A stretch of DNA of 64,000 bases from Rallus limicola (GCA_022605955.1 JAKCOZ010000003.1:58838179-58902178), one strand, 5' to 3'; shown: positions 1 through 14,000, numbered from the stretch's first letter. Notes: generated by a model from the sequence alone, not told the origin. A program made the numbers and translations.

Positions 1-327
1 CAGCTTCCATGCATGTAGCCCAGGCGTGAGCTTCACTACTCTGGTGTGTATTTATAAATTCCAGTTTGAAGTCATCAGTGCCAGAACAAAAATTATGAAT
101 GTTTTCCCCTAAGTCCACATTATGTTTACGACATGGTGCACAAAACATTATTCCCCTCTCGTCATCGTATTTTAACCAGGAGTATTTTGTTAGCCATATC
201 TTTGGAAACTGGCGATTCTTCTTTGTTCTCTGATGTTCCATATCTTTCTTCTCTTTCCCTCTGTCACCAACTTCTCTCTTGCTAGAAGAATTACTCTTGC
301 TTTTAAACTGCTTCAGAGCTCGTATGG
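1..327 (-). CDS. TTF-type zinc-finger coding exon (ZNF862/C17orf113-like), truncated by window edge
   Basis: Open frame of 108 codons to the window edge with no stop. Seen: a basic Ser/Lys-rich start, then RQFPKIWLTKYSWLKYDDER, GIMFCAPCRKH, SGTDDFKLEFINTHQSSEAH. The WL.KY.WL.YD...G.MFC..CR and final H-x5-H pattern is the TTF-type zinc finger found at the N-terminus of hAT-transposase-derived proteins of the ZNF862/C17orf113 kind (family recognition from memory). A T-rich tract and TTATAG precede position 327, so it looks like a real exon. It is in phase with SPEF2 exon 28 (phase 1), but it is unlike any SPEF2 part I know. Alternatives: alternative 3' exon of SPEF2, a separate nested gene starting at the Met codon at 241-239, or a hAT relic. 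An in-frame stop 9 bases before the acceptor excludes a longer unspliced frame. Confidence 0.65.
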
Positions 328-2109
328 CTATAATTTAAAAAGAAAAAGCTGAATATAAAGTTATTATGTTTTTCATAAATTAGCTAATGTATTTTCTTTT
401 TAATCCATATTTATTTTGCAATTTGGGGCTAGACTGTGACTTGAGATAAACAGCCATAAAAGAGAAAAAACAAAAGTAAGATCTACTCTTAAATCACTAG
501 GACACTACTCAGAACCCTTTTAAGAAATGGTCATTTTTGACTCTGATTTCCTTTTGACTACCAGATGTTTGTTAGGACAACTTGTAAAGTTCAGCAGCAT
601 CAATACTATTTTTGAAACAGAGAAAAACAGAGTTAGAGAGTGGAATTCAGAGTGGTCTTTGAGGCAGAATGTTTACAGAAGATACTTCTGAAGTTGCAAA
701 CCTATTATAATGACCATTACACTTGACATTAACTGAAAAGTTAACTTGAAGTGAGTCCATAAATCTATAATCAAATACCTGTCACAGAATGCATGAGATG
801 TTCTAGCATATGCAGCTGACCTAATCTTCTTAAAACATATTTATCTGAAGAATGATTTTACCACTGATTTGAGAAAGAGGAACTGTATAAGCTTCACATT
901 TTGTTCTCAAAATTGAAGCATTCTTAAAGTATCAAGATTGTTCTCAATATTATTTTCCAAAATTGTTCTCAAGATGGTCATTCTTACATTTTGTAGGAGC
1001 AAATGCCATAGGCTGACATTTTTTAAATTGTATCTCTAGAGCTTGTGAATCTCTTACTTTGGATATGTAATTTAATGATTCTTTTTGTACACTTCTGCTA
1101 TAAGGTCATGCCTTGAAAAGAAAGCAGTTAAATAATGAAGACAAATTCCATGCAGAACCAAGGCAATAAAACTAGAAATCTATTCATTAGGAAATAGCAG
1201 AGTAAAGCACTGAGGAAATAACCCAAGAACAATCTGACTCCCCACCCTCCTTATTGTGATGCGTGTGTCAAGAGGCAAAATTAATAACTGCATTAAGGTA
1301 ATCATAGAGAAATGCCATATCTGGTGCTTTAAAAGGTCTTAGGAAAAAGAGCCCTTGAACTCCATTATTTTCTATTTTACAAGAAGGGGCAAATTTTCAT
1401 ATATGCATTGTACAATTTGAGAACTGTTTGTTCCCATTGTCATAAAAATGACAGTTTTTTCTCTCCATTCTATTCTGAGCATCCTGAAAGTCCATAATAT
1501 TAAAAAATGTTAGGAACATGCAGTTTAAATCATTTCCATTATGAGTGATTCTCGTAAAGAACTTCAAACCTGAGGTAGCAGCTGTGGTCTACACAGATAG
1601 CAAACCAACTAGATCACAGAAGCTTTTTCTGACATATGCCTAAGTACCATACCCAGGAGCAAAAGAGAGGAGAAGAAGCGTTCTGATCATACATTAAAGA
1701 TAAAAAACCCTCTGTAACATTAGGCAGCCACAAAGTTGCAAGAAAAGGTGATAGGGGGAGGGTAGGGGGCAAGATTAATGGATCTGCAATGGTAGAAGTC
1801 AAAGAGTGGAAGGAACAAAATAGTTCTAACCCTTGAGGTGTATGGGAACCTGAAGAAATTTGCTAGTGATTAGAAAAAAGGGGGTCAGAGTATATTCTGT
1901 GAGCCACTAACAGGGACAAGATTCCCTGTAAGGCTGACCTTAAATGTTACCAACATTTTTCAAGTTCTGAATTTTTTTAGTTCAGAAAATCAGGGTTTAA
2001 AACACTTAGAAAATATTTTTAGGACATCATATAAGTAATTATAAACACACAATGGGGTGCATCAAGCACAGCACTGCCAGCCAGTCCAGGGAGGGGACTG
2101 TCTCACTCT

Positions 2110-2664
2110 GAACTGTGCTAGAACAGCCTCACCTGGAGTACTGGGTAGGCAGCTTTGAGTGCCACAGTACAAGAGGGACATGAAGCTATTGGAGAGTGTC
2201 CAGAGGAGGGTAACAAGGATGGGGAAAGGTCTGGAGGGGAAGTCTGGGAAGTCTTATGAGGAGAGGCTAAAGTCCCTTGGTTTGTTCAGCCTGGAGAAGA
2301 GGAGGCTGAGGGGAGACCTCATCACAGTCTATGGCTTCCTGACGAGGGGGAGTGAAGGAGCAGGCACCGATCTCTTCTCTCTGGTGACCAGTGATAGAAC
2401 CTGAGGGAACAGCATGAAGCTGTGACATGGAAGGTTTAGGCTGGATATTAAGAAGAGGTTCTTTACTGAGAGGGTGGTCAGGCACTGGCACAGGCTCCCC
2501 AGGGAAGGGGTCAGAGCACTGAGCTGGTCTGAGTTCAAGAAGTGTCTGGATGATGTGCTCAGTCCCATGCTTTGACTTAGCTGTCTCTGTGTGGAGCCAG
2601 GAGTTGGACTCGATCATCCTTATGGGTCCCTTCCAGCTCAGGATAATTATCCCATGATTTTATA
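2110..2664 (+). mobile_element. CR1 3' fragment, plus strand
   Basis: ACCTGGAGTACTGGGTAGGCAG, AGAAGAGGAGGCTGAGGGGAGACCTCATC and the ending TCCCATGATTTTATAA are CR1 ORF2 end, UTR and tail. Antisense to SPEF2, between exon 28 and the zinc-finger exon. Confidence 0.92.
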
Positions 2665-3435
2665 ATTAGTTGTATGTGCATTTTGAAAGACAAAATCCTT
2701 GAGTGTGTAAGAACAAGCATATATCTAAGAGACATGAATCAAAAGATCAGCTTTATAACCCAATAAACTCACTAGAAACCCTCCCTCTAGTAGATTCTTA
2801 CCATGCTTACCTCAGGAAATGAAGGCTATGCAGTTGTGTTGCCTGTATAACTTTACATCAGTTTGTCTGCCAGTTCTCCCTCACTGATAATTTTACAATG
2901 GCCAGTTTGAATGAAATTTGTCAGTTGGTTACAGTTATGAAGGTCCTATAACTTTCTTTCAGATCTCTTCCAAGGCATAGGATAGAGATCCTCACAACAT
3001 TCCTACCGAGGAAAAAGCAGGAAGATGACTAGTTTTTATCTTCTCTGTGACCAAGAGATGCAAGTTAACCCAAACTTAGTTCCAGACCACGCACAATATC
3101 CTGGCCATAGCTGTGCAAGTAAAACACATAGGTAAGATGATGTGAAAGAAAAGCAACAGTTGTTTGGGTTTTTTTTAACAGACATGGAAAAGAACAGTAA
3201 ATGCACTAGTGAGAGGAAGCTGAGAACATGGTAAAATGTGGGATTTTTTGCAGTGTTACTACAGAAAGAACACAAAAGAAAGCCAGCCTGTACTACTCGT
3301 GAAAAAACCCTATTTTTGCATAAATTTTGACACCAATGAAATCAAAAGGAAAACTAACAGAAAAAGCCACACAAAGGAAACTAGTTTGTGGTAGTATTTA
3401 TAAAAGTTTCATTCGCTGATATAAAATGTGATATT

Positions 3436-3465
3436 GACAAGTATTTATATGACAAGTATTTATAT
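3436..3465. repeat. 15-bp tandem duplication
   Basis: GACAAGTATTTATAT twice without mismatch. Confidence 0.9.
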
Positions 3466-4426
3466 CTGTTTCAAAAAGCAGTGTAGAAACATAACAAATG
3501 AAAAAAAAAAACAGTGAAGAAACTAATGAAACCAAACAAATTCATGAAACCGAAACCATTAAAATAAACATTCAAAAAGGAGCATTAAGGATGACAGTAG
3601 CATGAACATACACTAGATATCTACCCTGTGAACGAGGACTGTGACATTTTTTAGGAACATAAGAACATTTTAAAGGAACATAAGAAATTAAGAGCAATCA
3701 CTATGCCTCAGTTCTAAGGCACAGATATACAAAAGGGAATTTTTCTTAATGATAGCAGTTAGCAAAATATTTTCATACAGGAACTCTATGAATATATTTC
3801 CCTAATATATTCACATTATAAATTTACAGAGACAACAAGACATTGTGATCCTATACTAGAGATGGGAATTATGTTCACATTTTATTAATTTTTCATCAAA
3901 TACTACTAAAACATTTAAACAGCTTAATATTCCCTTCCCTCTTCACTGTAAAAAATGTTTCCACACCAATTTCTGACTAGATGGTTCAATGATGATCCAT
4001 GCAATTTACGTACCAGAGTCTGCAGCAAAGCTATAAGGGATGAGTGACATAAACCCTGAGATTTTATTAACCTCGGGGTGAATTAAACCCTGAATGTTAT
4101 TCATCTAACTTTAGTAGTCTAAAAGCTAGTAATATGGGATACTTCTGTCAGGATACTTCTGACAGGAGTCTCAAAAATATAGATCCATCCCTTCATGATA
4201 TTGAAAGACTCACCATCTTGTAGGCAATTTTCACTGTAAAAATGAAGTAAATAGATGAAGTAAATATTTACTTCATTTATTCACTAATTATTACTGATTA
4301 GTTCTATGTCCAATGCTCAGTAATTTAGAATCACAGAGAGTAAATTATGCCTGTTTTTGCACAGATGCAATGAGGGGAAAGGAAATTTCCTCTGTTATGC
4401 TGCTTGAAATCTTAATATTTGCGTGC

Positions 4427-4476
4427 ATATATATATACATATATATATATATAAATACTATATATATAGATATATT
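4427..4476. repeat. (TA)n microsatellite, interrupted
   Basis: Imperfect TA-rich repeat with CATATA, AAATAC and GATATA interruptions. Confidence 0.9.
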
Positions 4477-7400
4477 CAACTGCCCAGAAACATATACAGA
4501 TATGTTAAATATGTTTCTTGAAAGTAATTAGATACAGGAATTTTTAAATACCATAGGCAAAAAATTACAGATTTTTTTAAATTAAATAATATACATTATT
4601 TAGTAAGAGTCCTAGCAGGAGTATAAATGAAACTAAATGAGTAGGGAGAGATATTGTTTATATTCTGGATCTGATTAAAGGTTTGTATTCCAAAAGCTTA
4701 GGTATTCTCTATTTGTACCATTTGTCTAGTAAAAAATACTTCTTGTGTCTACAAACCTAACCCTTCTTATTTTCAAGTTTTGTAAAAAGCAAGTTATAAA
4801 GATGTGTAGTCTCAGAAAAGATAAATTAGAGATGACAAACTTATTTCTGTGCTCACATATTGACTTCACTCTTTACTCACATAAAAGTCAGATAATGAGG
4901 ATTACTGTTGCAAACTCTCAGATTGTTTCTACAAAAGTGCTTGGGAAGAGAAAGTTTCATCTACAGACATTATTCAGGGTCAGCATAAAACTCTAACTCT
5001 TCCACTCAACAAAATATTCTATTAAAAAGGTGCAATTTAGGCTGAAGTAGATGCACAATTTAATATGCTTGTCTGTTCCAAATCTAGCAAAACATTAAAA
5101 CTCAATTACCAAGTCTAGAATTTAAAAAGAAATAGCAATACAATTTGGTCTAGGCAGTCCTCTATGGTTTACTTAGTCATATTTTAGCAGATTATTTTAT
5201 GGTTTATACATATGCATTTTAAACATGTGTTAGACAGTGGATATAGAAGTTTTTTAAACCTGATGTTTACTTTTGATGAATAATCAGTTATATATTTCAA
5301 ATTGGAATGGTTCACAAGGATCATGACTGTGAAAAAACAAACAAACTTTAAAATTCCCTTGTATAATTCAGTCATAAATTGGAGAACAGAAGTCTGGGTT
5401 AGAATCTATTTTGCTATGTTTGATAATACAAACATTATCAAAATTGCATTCTCTGAAGCACCTTTAGAAGAAAATCAAGATATTCCAGATGTGTCCTAAT
5501 TGAATTGACAACAGATGTGGTCATAGGAAAAATATAGTGCTAAAGGGAATCAAAAGATATGAGATTTAATAGATGGTTAGTTTAATTGATAAGAACAAAA
5601 CATACCCAAGGAGACTGTAGAAGTGAAAAGGAAAAAAAGGTGTTAGTAGGTCCATTTAAGCCCTGGCACAGTTCTTCCTACAAAGCAGCATGATCCTGAA
5701 GCAATATAGTAAAGTACTGTTAACAAATAGATCAAAGGGTTAGTGAAATTAACAAATACTGCAGAACTGCCTTGAACGTCTCTTGGAATAATAATTAATA
5801 CAAAATAATTTAACTATTTCGTTATCAAATGAAAGACTGTGTCAGTAGGTAGGAAGGTCCAGCATAGGCTGCATTTTTTGTCCATCGGTGCTTAGAATGG
5901 AGAGTAATGTGCTTCCACGAAGAACCAAGTGTGCAGGATAGAACGAAGTTGTTTGTGATGAATCAGGAGTTCTTTAATACTTTAAATTCCTAGGAAACAC
6001 AAAACTGTTTACAATTTTTATAAGATTTCTTTTGTAAATTGAAAACAATTTCTAAGTGTATTGGCCCAATTTTTACTCTCATTTTTGCAATTTGTTAAAC
6101 ATCTTTTGAAGAAAACATCCTTTTATCATTTAACAAAATCCCATGAGAAAATGGTTTACTTGTTTATTTCTTCCATCATAATAATTTCTCCTTTGTTACT
6201 CTTGATTTGCTCGGAGTTCTAGGTAAAATTATTCTTCGTGTAATCTCCATAATTCTATAGAAAATAAGCCAAACATTCAATTTTCAGAACAACTTTAGGA
6301 ATTTTGGCAATTACATAATAAAGATGATTAGTAGATTTATTCTATTTAGGCTCGCCCTATAGTCTATACCTGCCTGGTATGCTCATTTGTGTTGATTTCC
6401 ATAAGGAATGCTCAGAGGATTGCTCAAGTGCTTAAAAATTAGAAGACTGGGATGTTTTGCAGCAAATCTAGATCTGTTCACAGGTTCTTCAAGATAGGGA
6501 TTAATTTGTTACTTGTCTCTAGAGATGCTATCCAACAGTTTAACTGCTTGTGTGCTAAGTGCTATGGTGTTTTCCTTCTTTTGTTCAGTTAGACTAAGGA
6601 GGCATGTGTTTTCTGTTGAGCATTCTGTTGAACAGGGGGAGACAGAAAGAAGTGAAAAATTTTCCTGATGTTTTAAGAGGGTAAGGATTTAACTCTTCCT
6701 CTGAAGTCTCTACAGTGAAGAGGAGCAGTTGTCTTAAGAAACTGGGGATGTGATTTATGTGGTCTTAAAGTGTGTAAGAGAATGGGAAGAAGTATTTTTA
6801 AAATAATTTGCATAGTTCGTGCTTCTCATCCTAATTCAATCATCTAAAAAGGTAAGTATCTTGACTTAGTACCTACCTCACAGTAGAAGGATGCTGTTGC
6901 ATGTTCTCTGGGACCTGATTTTAAAGACCAATTGCTTACCATTGTCCCAGAATGTAATCAGAAATTCTCCATAAATACACATGAAAATAAAATTCAACTT
7001 CAGTTTGCCTTTGTGGCCTTATTCCATTGAAAGAGTTGTATCCAAAATTTTAAGTACATGTTTATGTTTACATGTTTTATTTCACTATCTTAGTGGTAAT
7101 CATACTAAAATTCTAACATAGAACACTGGCAGTAATGAAACACTCTGCGAATACATCTTTAAGGACTCTCTATCTCCATTTAAAACTGCTTTACCTAAAT
7201 TATTTTGTAACATTTATACAGTAGTAGGAGGTTTTGCAAGAAAATCTTTTCAAGCATTCTGAGCCTAAGGTTCCCCTAATTAGAGGGTAGGCACACAATA
7301 AATGCTTAGTTTAGAGGGGAAAAAAACCCCAAAAACCTGTGTTAACATTTGCAAATCACTGAAACCAACTGCCACAGATTGATGTGAAGAGTAAAATAGT

Positions 7401-7824
7401 TAATAGGTTTAACAGGCCCTACGTAATAGTTTCATGAAAATACTGATTTCTTTTGATTTTTTAAAAATAATACAGCTTCAGTGTTCACTGAGCTATGAAT
7501 TCATACACAAGTTAAAGACTTGCACCTTTAAGCAAAGCAAAGATGATAGATACCACTCTAAAAAAACATACTAGAGACACCTGTTAGAATTCTTGAGGAT
7601 ACAAAGCCCATAGCAAAGACACTTAACGCTCTCAGGTAGTCTGGTATTTTACATTTTCAATACTGTGCACTATAATTTTACTTTTAAATGTAGTGGGATA
7701 TTTAATTTTAGCATGATCTTTAACAGTATGGGTAACTAATGTTTGGCTGCTCACAGAAGTTACTTTAATTTTTAATGAGATAACTAACAGTCCTTCAGGA
7801 ATGAAAACGAAAAACTGCTCTTAC

Positions 7825-8054
7825 CTTTAGGTGCCACCTGTAGAAACTGCTTATGAAGCGTAGTAAGTTGTGAAACAGATAGAGTGCCACTGCCAGATGT
7901 CTCTATGTGTGCAACATGTGGTGAAGGAACAGGGTCGGGAATCACTTTAACATCACTGCTGATGAAGAAATCTGTTTCTTCTAAAGTAATTTCATATTGG
8001 ATTTTGCTAGAACTCTCAATATGATGTCGTGCAACCTCAATCAGCTTTTCAACA
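7825..8054 (-). CDS. SPEF2: SPEF2 exon 28
   Basis: Residues 1349-1425 plus one base. Begins [20 protein letters not shown], includes [15 protein letters not shown] and ends [11 protein letters not shown]. All align with mammalian SPEF2 up to the position where the next exon starts GIIGNK. No such exon is visible between here and position 328, so it should lie left of the window. Confidence 0.96.
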
Positions 8055-11000
8055 CTGTAAAAGTGTACATGCAGAAAACAGTAAGTATTTTTAATGTACC
8101 CAATGTTAACGTTTACACTTTGAGACCTTTCCTGAAGTTAGAATTAAAAATATTCTGTGTGAATTCTGTACTCGGTAAAATCATTAGGAAGTGCTCAGTA
8201 GAATCATTAGGCAGTGTACTCCTCTGGCAGCAAGAAATCTTACAACTGTGTATGTAATCTATATATATATGCAGATCTAAGACACAGAAGAGACAAAATG
8301 GAAAATACAGAAGGATGATATTTACTTTATTCCATAAATTTTATAGGGTTGGAACATACATGTTCCACCTGTAATTATCCTTTAGCCTATTTTAATGCCT
8401 TGTCTTCTGCTCTGCCCCTGAATCTTAGATGTACAAAGCACTTTCTAGAGTAGCATTGTGGAGGGGCCTATGAACTACTGTTTCACGTGTAATGAGTACA
8501 ATTTATACAGGGAGACATCAGTCCCTAACATGCAACTGGACATAGATTTGACATGGGGTGCCTGGTCAAAGGACATGATGTTCTGTAAATATTGTCTCTT
8601 TGGTGGCGTTTATTGTCAGGAAAGTAAATAAAATTGCCTGGAAGGCAGAGAGACTCAGCCTCTTTAAACCTTTTAAAGTCTACACATCCTACATTCATGT
8701 CTCTTGTTTTGAGCTGGCCCTGATACAGATCAGCTAGCACTGTCCCAGGTATGCTTCAAAAATTTTTATGGGCTAGAAACATTTTCCAAAAGGCAAAGGG
8801 ACCCCTTTCTTTTAGAGAGATAAATCCTTTAATGATATACACATAGGCCATTTGATGTCAGATTGCTTAACTATCACAGAGTGGTCCCAAGTACATTTTA
8901 TTAACTTCGTGTATTTGGTCTGGCTGAAATAGAGTTAATTTTCCCCACAGCAGCCCTCAGGGTGCTGCACTGTGCATCAGTAACTGCACTGATAACACAC
9001 CACTGTTGTGGCTTCTGCTGAGTAGACACAGCATGAAGGCTGTCTCTCCTACATCCTCCCCTCACCAGTCAGCTGGGACACAGCCAGGACAGCTGATCCA
9101 AACTGACTGAAGGGATATTCCAAACAATGTCCACTCAGCAATAAAAGGAAAAGTAAAGGAGGATGAAGGGGAAAAGTTCATCATTTACAACATTTGTTTT
9201 CAGGAGCAATCCCAATCCATACTGATTCCCTGCTTCCCAGGAAGTGAACAGGCTTTGCCTGCTGATGGGAAGCCAAGAATAAATCTTTTTGTTTCCCATT
9301 GCTTTTGCACACAACCTTCGTTTTTGCTTTATGAAACCGCCTTTATCTTGACCCACAAGTAATTCACCTTATTTTTCACCTCCTGCTGAAGAGAGGAGCC
9401 ATAAGCAGCCTGGTAGACACCTAGCATCTAGCCTAGGCCAAGTCACCACACTGAGGACAGAAAAAACTGCAAACAACTTTTTTTAAATTTTGAAAATTTT
9501 ATGTATGGTGGTAATAAACATGAGCCAGCAGTGTACCCAGATACCCTCGTATCTTGTACCACCCTGTACCAAGGCGGCCCACAGCATCCTGGCCTGTATC
9601 AAGGAGCAGTGTGACCGGCAGGGCCAGAGAGGTGATTTTACCCCTGTACTCAGCCCTGGTGAGGCTGCACATCAAGTACTGTGTGCAGCTTTGGGTCCCA
9701 CAGCATAGGAAGGACATGGAGGTACTGGAGAGGGTGCAGAGAGGAGCAACTAAGTTGAATGGGCATCAGGAGAACAGGTCTTATGAGAAGAGGCTGAGGG
9801 AGCTGGGGCTGTTCTGCCTGGAGAAGAGGAGGCTGATGGGAGACCCTATCACTCTCTACAGATAACTGAAAGGAGGTTGTAGTGAGGCAGGTATTGGCCT
9901 CTTCTCCCTAATAACTAGTTGTCTCAGTTTTGCATAGTTGGGTACTGAGAGAGAGAGAGGCTGCTAGAATCGTCTGCAAGCCTGCTTATAGCGCCTCTGA
10001 GAATCACATAGAGGAGAGAAAGACCCCACCAGAACACGGAGTGCCAGGAAGACCGCAATTTTGGCCCGTTAAGGGCATTGTGATACATATTTGCATATAA
10101 ATGTAAGTAGCTGACAGACACAAAAGGCCGGGAAGGCTGGGGGAGGAGGCACCCCAAATGTCCGAGAGATAGATGCCCCTGCAGCCCGAGCAGAAGCCCG
10201 TGTAGTAGCCGGAGGAAAGGACCCATGGCAGAGGCAGAGACCCGACCTGCCCGGTGGAGAGGCTCCATGCTGGATGGAGCCGGTGGAGACATAGAGAAGA
10301 TGCCGTGACTTATGTTGGGATGAGCCCCTGCCAGCACAAGCGACCTACAGAGATGAGCCAAACAGGTTTGCTGGGGGAGGCCTATAGCCCCATGGAGGAC
10401 TGGGACTGAGAGACACTGTGATTTGTTGCTGCCTGCCAGAGCAGAGATGAAGCCCGGTGGGAAGAGATTTGCCTTGGAGAAAGTTCGTGCAGGACTGTCT
10501 CTCGTGGGTGAGATCCTACGGTGCAGCAGGGGGAGGCTGTGTGGAATGGATGCCCCCATCCCCGCCGAGAAGGAAACCATCTTGCAAGGGCCTGACTGAA
10601 GCCCCCATCTCCTAGTCCCTGCCCCCCCGTCCTGTGCTGCGAGCAGGAGAGGGGAAGAAGGGAGCAAAATCACGGCTGAAAGGGAAGTCTGCTTTAGAAT
10701 GGAGGGGTGGGGGGAAGGTGTTACCGAGACCCCCATTTTCCCCAGTCCCTGCCCCTCCTGGGCTGCGACAAGGAGGGAAGAAGGGAGCAAACTTCTAACT
10801 AAAGCCTGCTAAGGAGGGAGTGGGGGGGAGGGAAGTGTTTGCCTGGTTGCATTTGTTTCAAGATTGTTGGTTGCACTCCTGACTCTGGTTTTTCACTGTT
10901 TTCTCTTTAGCGTAGTGTAATAAATTAGATAACTTTCTCTTCAGCACTCTGTGTTGAGTCTGGTTTGCCCGCGTCATTAACGAGTTTGTCTCTTGAGCCA

Positions 11001-14000
11001 CCCAATTATATTTTTTATCCCCTGTCCAACTAAGAAGGGGAGCAATAGACTGATTTTGGTGGGCATCTGGCCTTATAGCCAGGGCTCAACCACCACTCCA
11101 GTGATAGTGGGAGGGAATAGGTTCAAGTTGCATTAGGGGAGGTTCAGACTGGACATTAGGCAAATTTTCTTCACTGAAAGAGTGGTGAAGTATTGGAACA
11201 GGCTGGCCAGGGAGGTGGTGGAGTCGCCATCCCTGGAACTGTTAAAAAAATGGGTAAGTGTGGCACTTTGGAATTTGGTTTAGAGGTCATGGTGGTGTAG
11301 GGCTGACAGTTTGACTTGATGATCTTGAAGGTCTTTCCCAACCATGATGATTCTATTATTCTAATAATAATTGGTGGAATTTTTCATCATGTGTGAAGCA
11401 CAGGAAAGAAAATAACACCACAATCCAAAGTGACAGAAGTCACTGAAATGATATAGAGACTTCTGCTAAATGGAATAACTGGTTGTCTGCTGATGCTCAT
11501 AAATCTGCTAAATCTGTAGTCTAGAAAAGAAAGCAGAACTGGTCATTGCCTCTACTGCTGCCAGCAGAACCTTATAATCATCCAACAAATGAGTTATTAC
11601 CATTCAGGTACTTTAGATAAAATTAAATTCCAGTTCTTGAAATAAAATTATTATTTTCTTCACTTCCCCCCCCCCCCCCCCCCCCCCAAATTATTTGCTT
11701 ATATTTAAACAACTATCTTTATTAGCATATTCTAGTTCTATTCTATTTAAAAAAAAAAAAAAAAGGTTCTCGTTTAAAATTGGATATACATTACCTGGAC
11801 ATTTCTGCCAAGAACCTGGATCCAAGCCACTTTTCCATATCTTTATAAGCCTCCTCTGCTTTCTTTGTCAGATTTTCAAGAAACACTGAAGCTTTTTCTT
11901 TAATAAGTTCTAGTCGAGACTTTGCAGCTACTTCTGTTTAAACAGCAATGTCATGATAATTAATATTTATAAAATTTGAGGAAATTTCTTAAGCACCTAA
12001 AGTTTAATGTGTTAACCTGGTTTTACGCAGTAAGTTACTTATTTCTCATATTCTTTAACATATTTTTCAGAATCACCTCTATTGCACTATGTATTTTACA
12101 AAAGCAAGTCTTCTATAAGCATCAGAATTCACAAGGTAACAAATAGCTTAAGAAAACTAATAGTGCAGGGGATGTTTAATACAGTGTCTTTTTTTTTGTG
12201 GTTTAACCCTGTTGGCAGCTAAAAACAACCACACAGCTGTTCACTCCATGCCCACCTTCCCCCCACAGTGGGAGCACAATGGATTTGTGTCTCTCAGAGT
12301 GTTATTTTATTTGGTGGCAAAGCCATAAGGTTCTAAGCAACTGAAAGTAGCTTAGAGATTGCTCTCTGCCTGCCTAGTCACCCTTTTTTAGTAGACTGTA
12401 AGGCTCACTTATCTGACTTCTCTACATTTTCTTTGAGTAGCTGCTATCAGTATGTTACAAAGGTAAGTATGACAACTTTAGTGTTCCTGTGTTTTCAGAG
12501 GTAGGTACTGAACAGTCCACTAATAAAGCTGTTCTATTAATAGTAAAAGGCAAGGCACATTGATGCAACAGAAAAATGTAATATGAAATCATAAAAAAAT
12601 GTAGCAGCTCTCCACCAGTGACTTTGCTAGTCTCTCTGTATCTCTATAACCAAAAGCACAAACATCCAGTTACCACAGGTGCAAATGAAACTATGATCCT
12701 CAAATGTAGCATGTGCCTGTGAGTTTATGAAACAAATGTTTAGTCTTTCTTAGATTCTTATCTTGTCTTTTTTTTAAATACAAGATTAACTAACCTCAAG
12801 AAAACAAAACAGGTCAATTAATAACTAAAATTTGTCTTTATATTACTAAGATCTTCAAAGTTGCTACCATTCCTCTCCTCATTATCCCAAAGTCTTAGAA
12901 CATTTATTTATTCCTATACTGGTTTTGGATTAACTTGTGTTGAAAGGTATATGTGTACAAGCACTTAGGCCCTTGTGTTTTGTTCATTAACTGTTGTTTG
13001 CTCTCTACTTTCCATGACAAATACCATGTAAAAGCCTGCCAAAGAGGTAACAGATATAATGATGGGCTTGCCAACTGTCACCAAACAGAATCTGTAATAG
13101 CTAGTTTTTATCTTTCTTTTACTGAGAAGGATGCTTTTTTCTTTCTTTAAACAAATCTAAATTCATTTTTAATTTGGGTCTTCTGTTTTTCAGACATTTA
13201 CTCTTGGCTGAAATTGAGTAGTTGCCTTGGAAGTTATGGGGTCAGACAGACAAAAAGAACAACCAAGCAATATGTAGCTTTTTTAAGGATCTGTCTGGAA
13301 AGGAGTTTGGAAAAATAAATAAAATCTGTGTCTTGCTGCATGAATCCACGTGGCTTGAGGAAGAGGCAGTCAGAGAAATATATAATTGAGATTAAGGAAA
13401 TATATAATAAAATATATAACTGCGAACAAATTCTTTCCCAGATCAAAGCATTTCAAATACCAAATTCAATTCAGTTGAACACTGGAGTGGCCAACCATCT
13501 ATGTGAACCTTACTATCCCATGAGAAATACTTACTTAGTAATGAAAAATTAAATATAATTAATGAAACAGAAGTGAACAGAAAGAAGAATGAGAAACACA
13601 TTTCTATTTTAAACATATTTACCACAAAATCACTGATTACTACCACCCTAACAAAAAAAACCCTGATTTCTCCAGACACTCTTTTCTCTCCCCTCTTTCT
13701 CACTTAGCCATCTATGTTTTGTGGAGTTTGTGGCAGTTTTGACTATTACACTACCTAAATTAGGAATAAAAATCATCTCCTAGTATAAGTAACCAAATAG
13801 TAACATACCCTCATGTTTCAAGGCACTGAAATACTCTTTCTTTATTTTATGTGCTAGTTCTTGTTTCTTTAATTCTTCTGGGGTTAGAAGAACTGGACTG
13901 ACTTCAGACACAGATGTGGTAGAAGGTGGTCCTGCAGGAAAAGAGACCTCTCTCAGTCTTTGTTCTTTGCTGCTAAGTCTGGTATCTGTACACAGGCATA

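Larger units (their letters stand above)
2665..7824 (-). other. Intron downstream of SPEF2 exon 28: no exon recognised
   Basis: About 5 kb of AT-rich DNA with only microsatellites and short duplications (for example GGATACTTCTG twice near 4138-4160). The expected next SPEF2 exon (mammalian GIIGNKAF...) was looked for on the minus strand and not found. The stretch 328-2109 is also plain. Confidence 0.65.

Noticed and set aside
9924..10790. 288-codon minus-strand open frame, the longest in the window
   Set aside because: It lies antisense inside an ERVL-type LTR, is low-complexity (Ser/Leu/Pro/His-rich) and has no domain. GC-rich, stop-poor composition explains it.
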